Shown: positions 25,498 to 33,687 of the stretch, piece after piece
Numbering within the stretch: position 1 is the stretch's first letter
How the letters are laid out: each line of letters opens with the position of its first letter
Assembly: GCA_020636215.1 (NCBI GenBank)
Contig: JACJYG010000007.1
Location: forward strand, 434,001 to 498,000
From: Lewinellaceae bacterium
GTDB taxonomy: Bacteria; Bacteroidota; Bacteroidia; Chitinophagales; Saprospiraceae
DNA: 64,000 bases
Direction of reading: 5' to 3'
Made by a program: the position numbers and the translations under genes
Notes under the pieces: generated by a model
Told to the model about the DNA's origin: nothing
Databases searched by the model: none
The model's input: the letters and a program-made list of their open reading frames with translations, nothing else

Positions 25498-26199
25498 TTA
25501 GGCCCAGCCATTCCCCTTGTACTTCACCGTTTCATCCGGATTAACCTGGATAATAATGCCGGAGCGCTCGATGTCTCCCGTATTCTCCTGCAATTGTTCC
25601 TTAATTCGGAAAACCGCATACCAGTTAAAGCCCTCCGCCGGCGCCTTCACCAGGAGGTTCACCGTACCATCCGCCCGCGTAGCGCCGGTATCGAAGGCCC
25701 GCCAGTCGCCGGTAGCAGGGTTCCACTCCAGGGCCATCACTTTGTCCGTGCCGGCCTGGATCGCGCTGGTAGCGTCATAATCCCAGTTCAAAGTGATAGT
25801 AGCCTGCCCCCCGGCAAAAACCGGCTGGTTGAAATTGGCCGGCGTAATCGGGTTGCTGTACAGCGAGCCGTTGGACACCTGCAGCAGGCGGTAATCCTCA
25901 TCCGACTCACTGCCCTGAAGCTGCTCCTTGATGTAAGAAAGCTGCGCCACAAACTCATTGAAAGGCGAGCGCACCGCCCGGCTTGGTTTGTAATACAGGT
26001 TGAGAAAAGGCAGCAGCGTGGAGCCAAAAGAAACGAGCTTGCGGAAGTGGTTGCGAACCCCCTGCTGCGCTGCCGTATTCGGGTTGGTGGCATCCACAAT
26101 CTTACCCTTCACGATCACATCCCCATCGCGGGCGCCGGTGACCGTCACGTTTTCAAAACTGCCCCTCATCTTGAGCAGGAACTGATTTCTACCTTTCAT
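25498..26199 (-). CDS. MKGRNQ paralogue 3 (DUF6266-like)
   Basis: This is a 233-residue protein, the closest relative of paralogue 2; whole stretches of the two are the same at DNA level (for example the GGGTTCCACTCCAGGGCCAT region). This points to a recent duplication or gene conversion. It has the same constant start, GTAAAGCT leader and beta-rich end, with an inserted ENTGDIERSG loop near the C-terminus. Confidence 0.6.
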   Translation of the reverse strand: MKGRNQFLLKMRGSFENVTVTGARDGDVIVKGKIVDATNPNTAAQQGVRNHFRKLVSFGSTLLPFLNLYYKPSRAVRSPFNEFVAQLSYIKEQLQGSESDEDYRLLQVSNGSLYSNPITPANFNQPVFAGGQATITLNWDYDATSAIQAGTDKVMALEWNPATGDWRAFDTGATRADGTVNLLVKAPAEGFNWYAVFRIKEQLQENTGDIERSGIIIQVNPDETVKYKGNGWA

Positions 26200-26260
26200 A
26201 GCTTTACATATTTATTGGTTTACCTGCAAAAAAAGCCCTGGAAGCCCCTCCAGAAGCCAT

Positions 26261-26710
26261 TTAGAGCGCATTCCAGCCATTTGCCTTCGTCCGTATCGTT
26301 TGGTCCGCCCCGATGCTGAAAATGGCTCCTGCGGAGCTTACTTCGCTTGTCGTGTAGCTTTTGAAAAAGAAAGTGTAAAAATCCACCCCCTCCGCCGGCG
26401 CCGCAAAGGGAGCCGAATACTCCTCGCTGGCCCGCACCGAAGCCGTATTGATCAACTGCCAGTCCATCGTAGCAGAATTGAACTTAAAGACCTTCAGTTC
26501 ATCGAAGCTGTGTTCCCCCGGAGAGCCGCCATCCGGCGTCCAGGATACCGTCATATTGACATGCCCATTGCCCCAATCGATGGGGTCCTCCGGCGTAATG
26601 ATGAAATTCTCCCCGGCCAGCCGCCCCTTCGTCCACATCACCTCCTGGTGGACCATGGGCCCGATCTGGAGCAGGTAGGGCTTCGTCCGTTCAAAAGTTT
26701 CCTTAGCCAT
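26261..26710 (-). CDS. MKGRNQ-family member lacking the constant start
   Basis: This is a 149-residue protein. Its body (MTVSWTPDGGSPGEHSFDEL, then KVFKFNSATMDWQLINTASV and AAPAEGVDFYTFFF) aligns by eye with the C-terminal halves of paralogues 1-3, but the MKGRNQ start is missing and is replaced by MAKETFERTKPYLLQIG. The next upstream gene (26764-27078) has only the constant start half. Together they look like a normal family gene split in two, both halves keeping their own start codons. Confidence 0.55.
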   Translation of the reverse strand: MAKETFERTKPYLLQIGPMVHQEVMWTKGRLAGENFIITPEDPIDWGNGHVNMTVSWTPDGGSPGEHSFDELKVFKFNSATMDWQLINTASVRASEEYSAPFAAPAEGVDFYTFFFKSYTTSEVSSAGAIFSIGADQTIRTKANGWNAL

Positions 26711-26763
26711 AATAAAACAGGGTTAAAAAGCCATAAAATCAGGTTACTTCCCGCGCCCCGGCA

Positions 26764-27078
26764 TCAGGCTGACACCAGCGCAAAAACATCATCGTACAGC
26801 GCGTCATTGATCCCATTCAACTGCCGCATAAACTCATTGTACTCCGAGCGCGTCGCCCGCGAAGCCGGATAATGCTCCCTCAGGAAAGCCACCGCCGCCG
26901 AACCCACCTGGCCGAGGTACCAAAAGAGGAATCGGTTGATCTCCTGGGGCAGGGTGTTCGGGTCCGTGGTATCCACGATCTTGCCCTTCACCACCACATC
27001 CCCGTCGCGGGCCCCCGTAACAGTCACGTTCTCGAAGCTACCCCGCATTTTAATGAGGAACTGGTTACGTCCTTTCAT
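26764..27078 (-). CDS. MKGRNQ-family N-terminal half only
   Basis: This is a 104-residue protein with the constant start (MKGRNQFLIKMRGSFENVTV) and helical middle (VAFLREHYPASRATRSEYNE), stopping where the beta-rich half would begin. It is followed 53 nt later by a gene holding only the second half. It is either a decayed full-length gene or a functional two-gene version. Confidence 0.55.
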   Translation of the reverse strand: MKGRNQFLIKMRGSFENVTVTGARDGDVVVKGKIVDTTDPNTLPQEINRFLFWYLGQVGSAAVAFLREHYPASRATRSEYNEFMRQLNGINDALYDDVFALVSA

Positions 27079-27095
27079 GTGCTTGAGCTATTAGG

Positions 27096-27773
27096 TTAAG
27101 AAATAAGGGTTAGCGTATTGCTGCTGTCCAGGTACGCAAAAGGCGTGCGCGTCTCCACTAACTGCCCGTCCTGGCTGATCAGGAACGGGATGACCAGGTT
27201 CAGCCCCGACACCGGGCGGCCCACCGTAGCCTCCACCGTCCCCATGCCCCTGGTATACTGCGTCGCCTGAACCGTCCAATCAAAAGACTCGTCATTAAAA
27301 ACCAGGACATGCACCCAGTCACTGGCCTGCTGGTTCTGCGCGGAAACCTGGCTCGAAAAATTGACCACCAGTGCATAATCATCCGGCCCATCCGGAGCAG
27401 AGTTCACCGCATCGAGCGTCAGCGGGATCTTCGGCAAATCGCCCCAGGTGTAATAGTCATATTGCGTTTCCAGGGCCAGATCCGCAATCCCCTGAGGATC
27501 CACCCGGTTCATATTGCGGGAGATAAAACTGGCATAAGGGCTCGCCTTGTCAGAAATGCGGGCAAAGTGGTCATTCAAAAACGGCCGCAGCGCCGAAGCC
27601 CGGCCCGTGCAGTTCTTAAAGCGGTCCCGCACCTTGGTCTGTTCCGGCGTCCGCGGGTTAGTCATTTGCGTGATCTTGCCCTTGATATAGATATCCTCCC
27701 CCGGCCCCTGCACCACCGTCAGGTTTTCGAAAGAGCCGGAGAATCCTACCAGGAGCTGATTGCGTCCCTTCAT
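27096..27773 (-). CDS. MKGRNQ paralogue, divergent first member (DUF6266-like)
   Basis: This is a 225-residue protein, first in transcription order. The start is a diverged form (MKGRNQLLVGFSGSFENLTV) and the body shares only the overall plan: a constant-region PRTPEQTKVRDRF motif, an FLNDHF helix and a beta-rich end with SDWVHVLVFNDESFDWTVQA. It is the most distant member, so the array is probably older than the recent copies 2 and 3. The promoter should lie upstream of 27773. Confidence 0.55.
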   Translation of the reverse strand: MKGRNQLLVGFSGSFENLTVVQGPGEDIYIKGKITQMTNPRTPEQTKVRDRFKNCTGRASALRPFLNDHFARISDKASPYASFISRNMNRVDPQGIADLALETQYDYYTWGDLPKIPLTLDAVNSAPDGPDDYALVVNFSSQVSAQNQQASDWVHVLVFNDESFDWTVQATQYTRGMGTVEATVGRPVSGLNLVIPFLISQDGQLVETRTPFAYLDSSNTLTLIS

Positions 27774-28353
27774 GCAAAAAGATTTAGCGTAAATATGTTA
27801 TGCCCCCCCACCCCGAAACTCAGGGCAGAGGGGCCTCCGTCATGTTCAACCACAAAAAGAAAGGCGTAGCAGCAGCGAAAAAACCTCGAACGGGCAGCGC
27901 ACCGGCAGCGCCGGCCCGGCGCCGGAAGGTCCGACTGGAGTCCGAGCAGGATCACAGCGGGATCACGGGGCGCTCAAAACCCGCTCCCGCCAGTATCCAT
28001 GCGGCTTCCCGGCTGCGGCGCAGGTTCCAGACAGTCACAACTCTTGCAGTGGGGGCAAAGTCGGAGTTAGGTCGGAGTTTCCTCCGCCCTGGGGGTCGAA
28101 GTTTTTCAAAATTTGGGTGGAAGTGCTAAGGTGGGAGGGGATATGGATTCTAAAAAGATTTTCATTAGGCCGTTTTCCCCTATGGGAACAAATTTTGATT
28201 CAGTGGCAATATACGAGATTCAGCGTAACTATGTCAATAAGAGGAGCATGCAAAATGCAAAATCTCAACAAATTGGTTTTCTTTTTAAGAATGGTTGAAC
28301 CGCTGGCTACCTGCCGTAAGGAGTATGGGAAGAGGCTTACCCTTTTGCTATTG
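27774..28353. other. gene-free interval at the left edge of the AT-rich cargo region
   Basis: No gene I can support is found here. The first 100 bp should contain the promoter of the minus-strand paralogue operon. A GC-rich frame at 27842-28129 has no protein-like character. Base composition shifts from GC-rich to AT-rich near 28130, marking a change of DNA origin. Confidence 0.5.
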
Positions 28354-28989
28354 TCAACGATTGTCAAAAAATTCTACCCAAAGCTTGCCATCAGGCCTCA
28401 ATATTCCGAATTCCAAAAAGGATGGTTTAGAGCTTTGATCTAAATAAATCGGCCTGTTAAAACAAAATGATCCGGGATTCTCAAAACAATATTTCTCCAT
28501 TTTTCTAAATATTTTACCTTCTGATGACCATCCTCTATTTAGATCACGTCTTTGTTGAAATATATTGAGTTCTAAGCCATCTACCGCCCCTCCAATAGAA
28601 TGGGCAATAAAATGACCTTTATCCCATTTTTCACCAAAGAATAACTCTGTCTTTCCAACCCAACCACGTAAACGGAAATCATCGCGTTTTAACTTTTGCT
28701 GAGAAGATTTACCAAATACTGCTAATACCCTAGACTCAGCCGCTAAATGTAGAGGAACTAAACCTTTCTTTTCCATGGAAGCATAGTCATCAAAAATATA
28801 CACAAATGATCCATGCGACATAAGGCATATATCTGTCAATCGATTACTTTGAGAGCAGTATGTATCTACCCACAAATAAGGTAAATTTTCAATTAAATGA
28901 GTAACAATTTTCTCATTGCTATAATTAATTACAGGAACAAGAATATTCTTGTAAGCATCATGTAAACTATAAGAAATTTCAGGTTTCAC
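28354..28989 (-). CDS. putative DNA/RNA non-specific (ββα-metal) endonuclease
   Basis: This is a 211-residue protein. The second half carries the layout of NUC1-type nucleases: a KGH motif (WDKGHFIAHSIGG, H126), a metal-binding Asn in RDLNRGW (N151) and a Glu in RKMEKY (E165), in the order DRGH ... N ... E known for the family. The first 110 residues (SYSLHDAYKNILVPVINYS; FVYIFDDYASMEKKG) are unrecognised and may be a regulatory or targeting part. It has no signal peptide. An AT-rich, isolated position fits a toxin or defence cargo gene. No immunity gene is adjacent. Confidence 0.55.
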   Translation of the reverse strand: MKPEISYSLHDAYKNILVPVINYSNEKIVTHLIENLPYLWVDTYCSQSNRLTDICLMSHGSFVYIFDDYASMEKKGLVPLHLAAESRVLAVFGKSSQQKLKRDDFRLRGWVGKTELFFGEKWDKGHFIAHSIGGAVDGLELNIFQQRRDLNRGWSSEGKIFRKMEKYCFENPGSFCFNRPIYLDQSSKPSFLEFGILRPDGKLWVEFFDNR

Positions 28990-29207
28990 TCTAGTTTGCT
29001 GAATTAATTAAGTCTCCTCAAAACCAGACATCAACATATGATTTCAATTTTGAATAACCAAGAAATCAATTCTATTTTTTTTCCTCCTCCCTTGGCTGAG
29101 CGCCAAAGGCAGAGAGGCGGCTGCTTTTGCTAAGAATTGGACTGGGTAATTACGTTTTAAACATTATCACAGAAAACAATTCAGGGCATTTTAACCCTTA
29201 CTCCTTC

Positions 29208-29687
29208 TTATTGCAGTTTTAATAACGCAAGAATTTTAGACATGTCTTTGCCCATCGAAGAACAAAAGTTAATCATGTCATATTCTATTTCACGTTGAAT
29301 GCTTTCTGCCCTGTCCGAAATAGATTTAATTTTCTGAAATAATTCCTCTTTTTTATCTTCCCAATTTAAGCCATGTAGGCTTTCAGGCATAGCCTTGTGA
29401 ACTAACCAATTTCTTTGATCTAAGAACGCATTTAGTTCATCTTGCAGTGATGAATCATACAGTTTCTCTTTAATTGCAACTTTAATAGCCTTACCCAAAG
29501 TATAACTTTGGTGCTGCTTTAAAAATTCATCAGCAAGTTCCTTTGTTGCTGCAGGATTCACTTTAAGAGTAATCGAATGACTCAAAGCTTGTTCAACTAT
29601 TTGGATTTTCCACAGAGCTTCTCCGATGAAACAGTATAATGTAATTTCATCCTGGTTAGCTGGTATTTTTTTAATGCTTCCTTTCAT
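29208..29687 (-). CDS. HEPN-like protein with RX4H motif
   Basis: This is a 159-residue all-helical protein. The segment LDQRNWLVHKAM holds R92-x4-H97, the catalytic motif of HEPN ribonucleases, located in the last third of a helical bundle as expected. HEPN proteins cut RNA in toxin-antitoxin and abortive-infection systems. No MNT nucleotidyltransferase antitoxin is adjacent, so it may be a solitary or cassette-borne form. An attC-like fold lies on its upstream side. Confidence 0.5.
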   Translation of the reverse strand: MKGSIKKIPANQDEITLYCFIGEALWKIQIVEQALSHSITLKVNPAATKELADEFLKQHQSYTLGKAIKVAIKEKLYDSSLQDELNAFLDQRNWLVHKAMPESLHGLNWEDKKEELFQKIKSISDRAESIQREIEYDMINFCSSMGKDMSKILALLKLQ

Positions 29688-29790
29688 ATTCTTTTTTACG
29701 TTAGGTGAAGAGCTTGTTGCCTAGTTTATAGAATTTGTCCGTCTCAATATCTATTAATTGCCCTTAGATAGTTTGGGGTCGTAAAATTTC

Positions 29791-29880
29791 GCCCAACGGT
29801 TGGCTTGCCGCCGTGCCACCGTGCGTTGGATTTGCAGGCTGGCTGCTCGGCGGCATGGACAGCAAGCCTTGGTTCGAGGC
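29791..29880 (-). repeat. attC-like imperfect hairpin between cargo genes
   Basis: Read on the minus strand, the segment folds on itself: GGCTTGC pairs with GCAAGCC, and the adjoining TGCCGCCG part pairs imperfectly with CGGTGGCACGG. It ends in GTTGGGC (29797-29791), which fits the GTTRRRY right-hand core of integron attC sites. The left-hand core is imperfect (CTCGAAC instead of RYYYAAC). It begins 18 nt after the LysM gene stop, the expected position for a cassette recombination site. Confidence 0.4.
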
Positions 29881-29898
29881 ATTCATTTATATCAATTT

Positions 29899-30264
29899 TC
29901 ACTTCATTACTTTTAGTTTTTGCCCTTCTTTAACTAAATAATCATACCTAACAATTTTCCTTACCGGGACAGTTCTATAAAACGTACGTATTTTGCCGTA
30001 TCTATCCTTAACCTTTTTATATTTTTTTTCATAAACAGTTTGGTAAATTGGCTCCTCTTTTAGATTATTATCTTTGACCATATTTTTGATAGACACCCCG
30101 TACTGGTTTGCAATTCCAGATAAAGTCTCTCCCTTTTTTACTTCATGAATTATCGGATTATTAGTTTTTATAGGGTCAAATAAATCGGTATTGTGCTCTA
30201 AATAGAGAAGAATAACTCCAGCTACAATTGCTACTAAAATAGGAAGTAATACATGCTTTACCAT
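29899..30264 (-). CDS. membrane-anchored LysM protein
   Basis: This is a 121-residue protein. Residues about 5-23 form one transmembrane helix (HVLLPILVAIVAGVILLYL). A LysM-like domain starts at about 40 (HEVKKGETLSGIANQYGVSI, then KNMVKDNN), and is interrupted by a basic Lys/Tyr/Arg insert before the last LVKEGQKLKV strand. LysM domains bind peptidoglycan or other N-acetylglucosamine polymers, so the protein is probably tethered to the inner membrane and faces the cell wall. The small AT-rich gene, alone between a spaced inverted repeat and an attC-like fold, fits a captured cargo cassette. Confidence 0.7.
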   Translation of the reverse strand: MVKHVLLPILVAIVAGVILLYLEHNTDLFDPIKTNNPIIHEVKKGETLSGIANQYGVSIKNMVKDNNLKEEPIYQTVYEKKYKKVKDRYGKIRTFYRTVPVRKIVRYDYLVKEGQKLKVMK

Positions 30265-30348
30265 GTCAACTATTTTAGGATTTGTTTTTCATTTCAATAT
30301 TGCCACGGACTATTATACACAATGACGTTTACCCCATACACTTGGTGC

Positions 30349-30413
30349 ATTAACGCAACAACGACAAAGCAAACACCGCATAGCACCTTCAGCTTAGCAA
30401 CTATTGTGTTAAT
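30349..30413. repeat. 65-bp spaced inverted repeat, copy A
   Basis: ATTAACGCAA (30349-30358) and TTGTGTTAAT (30404-30413) are near-complementary arms 65 bp apart end to end. The left arm continues as CAACGAC. Copy B at 36782-36846 has the same arms, left extension and exact total length. It sits just upstream of the LysM start. Confidence 0.6.
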
Positions 30414-30540
30414 ACCCAACCCCCAATTGCTGTTAATTGTCAACTTTGAACAGCTGAACAGTGCTCAATTGAAAATCAGGCTTCCGACTTTGGACTTATG
30501 AACTTGAACTTTTAGCGCGATTGGATGAGGGTCTGTGAAC

Positions 30541-30590
30541 AAATTACCCCCTTTTCAGGCACAATTTCAATAGGGGCGAGAAAAAAACAG
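30541..30590. repeat. boundary motif X, copy 1
   Basis: This AAATTACCCCCTTTT ... CACAATTTCAATAG segment with a purine/A-rich end recurs with variation at 34509-34555, 36941-36988 and 40733-40780. In all four places it lies just downstream (minus-strand sense) of a resolvase 3' end and before a cargo gene. Confidence 0.5.
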
Positions 30591-30900
30591 CAAGAAAATC
30601 CGGAATCTAATGCTCTCCTGATGCACAGAAGCCAGAAAAGCAAGCCGCTTGTTACCAAACACCGAAAAATCCCTATCGGAGCAGCTGGCCAAGATCTGTC
30701 GGTGGAAAGATTAAACCGGCAGGTAGAAGCTACCTCCTGAGCTTCGCAAATCATGAAGCTAGTCAGTTCCCCGGCACTCCCTCTTCCTCAAGTCGCTTAA
30801 GGTTCCTAATCAACGTCGACCTCGACACCCCAATCAGCTTCGCGATCGCTTCCTGCGAGACGCCCGCCTTCTCATACTTGCGAAGTAAGCGTCCGGTGAA

Positions 30901-32480
30901 CTACATCTTGCGATCCTCAGCTTTTTTCCAAAGATGCGGCAGAAGTTCCTCAATGCGGTTGACCGGGTGATCCGGCAGGCGGATCATGACATCCTCCAGC
31001 CATTCGACAGGATCCACCTCGTTGAGTTTGCAGCAGGCGAAGAGGCTGTAGAAGATGGCGGCGGTTTGCGCCCCTTCGTGAGAACCGGCAAAGAGATAAT
31101 TGCGGCGGCCTACGGCAATAGGGCGGATCAGGTTTTCGGTGGAGTTGGTATCAATCAGCAGCCTTCCATCACTGAGGTAGTGCATCATCCGCGCTTTTCG
31201 CTTGAGCATATAGCCCATCGCTTTGGCGACGGGGCTACTCGGAGGAAGGTTGGGCGATTCCTCATCCATCCAGGTGAACAGCCCCTCCAGCACTGGCCGG
31301 GCTTCTTTCTGGCGTAAGGCATAGATGGCATCGGCATCCAGTTCCTGCTCACGGGCCTGGCGTTCTATGGCATACAACTGCTGGAATTGTTCCAGGGCAT
31401 GGCCGGCCCGTTGGGCGTCGTTGCCCAGGGCTTTTTCAAATTCCCTCCGGCTATGGCCCAGGCAGTGGTAATGAGTCAGCGCCGGGTATAGCTTGCGGAT
31501 TTGGTCGTAGATGTCATAGTCCCGTTTTAGAACGGGATCTGTATGACACCATCAAAATGTTTGAGGTGCTTGGCCGGGTTGTCCGCTTCACGGGTGGGGG
31601 AATAATCGAAGAAAACCAATTTTTCATGTACCGCATGATAGCCCCACAAGTGCCCCCGGTGCGTTTTTCGTTTTTTCTTTTTGTGGGGGCTGCCCCTGGG
31701 CGCCCGTTTACCCTTATCGGGCAGCACTTCCATTCGTGTTTCGTCTACCTGCAGGTAGGCCGCTGCTAAAACCAGTTCAATAAGCTTCTGATGTAAAATG
31801 CTTAGGCGGCCAGCTGACTGCCCAACCCATCCACACATGGTCGAGCGGGGAATAACCATGCCCAGGCGCTCAAACCGAGCCCCTATGCGGTACAGCGGCA
31901 AATGGTCCAGGTATTTATCAGTGATAATAACTCGCAGCAGCGATTCATCGGCTATGCATTTGTCGATAAACCGGGAAGGCAGCTCGGCAATAACGACGGA
32001 AGGGCCCTCTTTTTCCGGCTCTCCAGGGGCTGCCGACAGGGGGGCGTACTTGGGCCGCACAATCACTTTAACAAACAGTTCGGCTGGGGTGTAACACAGC
32101 ATTTCGGTGCGTTCTTCTCCGATACGCACCATTCGGGACAAGTCAACCCCCTGCGGCTCAATGGTTTGCTCTTCCCGCCTGAGGTGCCCGCCTAGCACCA
32201 GGCGAGCCGGTTTCTTTTTGGGCTTGCCTTTTGTGCGTTCATGAGGCGGCACGCTCACCTTTGCTTTCCCGGCAGAAGCTTTGGCTGCTGCCTCGAAAAG
32301 GGAAAGCTGTTCATCAGGCTTGTCGGGTATATAGCGCTCGCTTTTTGCGCCAAATACCATGCGTTTCAACTGCTCTAACTGAAATTTGAAGGATTCAAGC
32401 TGCTCGCTCAGCGCCTTGATGGTTGCCTCCGATTCGGCCTGTAAAGCACGGTATTTTTCTATCTCGATATACCCTTTCAT
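30901..32480 (-). pseudogene. tnpC: IS66 transposase TnpC, frameshifted
   Basis: The N-terminal part (32480-31527) has the leucine-zipper start, the first catalytic Asp in YLQVDETRMEV, and ends abruptly at HFDGVIQIPF. The C-terminal part continues in another frame (YDIYDQIRKLYPALTHYHCL ... NSTENLIRP with the catalytic Glu). At about 31520-31540 a short palindrome, CCCGTT-ct-aa-AACGGG, sits where the GVIQTDGY motif with the second catalytic Asp should be. The reading frame and that residue are lost, so this copy is probably inactive by itself. Confidence 0.85.
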
Positions 32481-32523
32481 CTGCCCTCAAAATACGAAAA
32501 AGAAAGGGAGCGGCCTAGCTTTT

Positions 32524-32895
32524 TTAGCCTGTTTTGCTGGCTTTTCCCGCCAAGGAGAACCGCTTGCGCTGCCGTACGGATTTTAGCTCTATGCCTTCAA
32601 TGATGAGCATCAATTGCCGCCAGGAAATCACGAGGCTACCCCCTGTCCCGTTCATGTTCGGATACTCAAACCGGCCCCTTTCCAGCCGTTTGTAATACAC
32701 CACAAAACCGCTTTCTTCCCACACCAATAGCTTCATGTGAGTACGCCGCCGGTTTAGGAAAATAAAGACGTCGCCCGACAGCGGGTCCATGCCCAGGCTG
32801 TTACGCACCACCCCGCTCAGGCCGTCAAAGCCTTTACGCATGTCTGTAGCCGAGCGGTACAGGAAATACCGGTTCCGTTCATTGAGGGAAAACAT
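32524..32895 (-). CDS. tnpB: IS66 accessory protein TnpB
   Basis: This is a 123-residue protein with the IS66 TnpB signature (YFLYRSATDMRKGFDGLSG near the start, then DVFIFLNRRRTHMKLLVWE and GFVVYYKRLERGRFEYP). It is needed with TnpA and TnpC for IS66 transposition, but its molecular action is not well defined. The start overlaps the tnpA stop by one base. Confidence 0.93.
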   Translation of the reverse strand: MFSLNERNRYFLYRSATDMRKGFDGLSGVVRNSLGMDPLSGDVFIFLNRRRTHMKLLVWEESGFVVYYKRLERGRFEYPNMNGTGGSLVISWRQLMLIIEGIELKSVRQRKRFSLAGKASKTG

Positions 32896-33188
32896 CAGCC
32901 GCCAAGAGTGATCAGGTTTTGCAGCACTTCCACGGGTAGGTCAACTGATACGGTGGCTCGCACACCGTTGGGGTAGTGCAGTTCTATAGTGGGGCTCGAA
33001 GAGCCGCCGGCTACTTCCACGGCGATGAAACCCGAAGGCTCCGCCTCCGAGCCACGAAATTTACGCCGCCAGTAGTCCAAGGTATGGGCCGCCAGGCCAT
33101 GTTTCGCACAAAAAGCTCTTTTGCTGCCTTGGTAGTGGGCATACGCCTCCAGTATCGGCCGCATCGCTTCCGATGTCTTTTGCTTCAT
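32895..33188 (-). CDS. tnpA: IS66 accessory protein TnpA
   Basis: This is a 97-residue protein with a helix-turn-helix-like N-terminus (AHYQGSKRAFCAKHGLAAHT, then LDYWRRKF) and a beta-rich end (IELHYPNGVRATV), the usual IS66 TnpA plan. It is the first gene of the element, starting 76 bp inside the right terminal repeat. Confidence 0.9.
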   Translation of the reverse strand: MKQKTSEAMRPILEAYAHYQGSKRAFCAKHGLAAHTLDYWRRKFRGSEAEPSGFIAVEVAGGSSSPTIELHYPNGVRATVSVDLPVEVLQNLITLGG

Positions 33189-33502
33189 CTTTTCTCGGTT
33201 TGATCCAGCCTAAAGGTCTACAAGCTTTTTTGCTATTGCAAGATGGGGTTCACCGGACGCTTACCTTGCGAATAGCAGCCAGGTTCTCAATCACCTTGGG
33301 GCTGATCCGCCTGCTGCCTTCAGGGCGCCCCAGCTTGTGCCCGTCCTCGTCACGTCTGCTACCGCAGCCGGATAAATCCCTCGGCCGGGTAAACCCCTCC
33401 GCCTTCTTCGCCGCCAGCTTCGCCTTCGTGTTGCGGGAGATGTATTCGCGCTGGATCTCGGCGGCCATCAGCAGGCCACTGGCAATGATCTTGGAGGTGA
33501 GG

Positions 33503-33665
33503 ACAACGTGTTCTCCTAAACAAATTCGGGACCATCGGCCAAGCCGGTGGGAAGGGACCTCTTTTGCCCCGCTTTGTTATCTTTGCGTTGCTTCGGCGCA
33601 ATGGCAGCGGAGCGGAAGATTTTCACCCTTTGGTTTCGGTTTTGTGGCTTAATGGTGTTGGTGCC
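33503..33665. repeat. junction sequence Y, copy 1 (short)
   Basis: This segment replaces the missing 5' half of resolvase fragment R1. It shares ACGTG-TCTCC-AAATTCGGG, a GGTGGGAAGGG-CTCTTTTGCCC block and a final TTTTG-GGCTTAAT with copies 2 and 3 (34911-35160 and 38784-39032), but lacks their first part. It ends just before the UDG-like cargo gene stop. Confidence 0.65.
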
Positions 33666-33687
33666 TTGTTCGCTGCTGCTTTACTTA

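Larger units (their letters stand above)
30265..30762. other. gene-free cargo boundary
   Basis: No gene is seen. The interval holds the spaced inverted repeat at 30349-30413 and the boundary motif at 30541-30590, both with counterparts elsewhere in the array. The two short frames here (30253-30501 on + and 30512-30754 on -) have no protein-like features. Confidence 0.55.
30885..33264 (-). mobile_element. IS66-family insertion sequence
   Basis: This is a 2,380-bp element with perfect 17-bp terminal inverted repeats (GTAAGCGTCCGGTGAAC at the left end, complement at the right end). It is flanked by an 8-bp direct duplication CTTGCGAA (30877-30884 and 33265-33272), the size typical of IS66. It carries tnpA, tnpB and a disrupted tnpC on the minus strand. 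It landed inside resolvase fragment R1. Confidence 0.93.
30763..33502 (-). pseudogene. resolvase fragment R1, split by IS66
   Basis: The parts 30763-30884 and 33265-33502 join into the 3' half of a serine resolvase gene: the linker/helix-turn-helix region with ISPKVIENLAAIRK and the C-terminal LEEEGVPGN with stop at 30763. The first half of the gene, including the catalytic serine region, is absent. Inside the right part an extra stretch of about 50 bp (near 33340-33390) breaks the frame. IS66 inserted later, duplicating CTTGCGAA. Confidence 0.75.

Noticed and set aside
17069..27773. An ordinary tailed prophage
   Set aside because: No terminase, portal, major capsid, tail tape measure or lysin is recognisable; only a holin-like protein and a minimal recombinase are seen.
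27842..28129. Frame beginning MFNHKKKGVAAAKK
   Set aside because: The start looks protein-like, but the rest is Arg/Pro/Ser-rich with no homologous feel, and the frame runs through a composition boundary.
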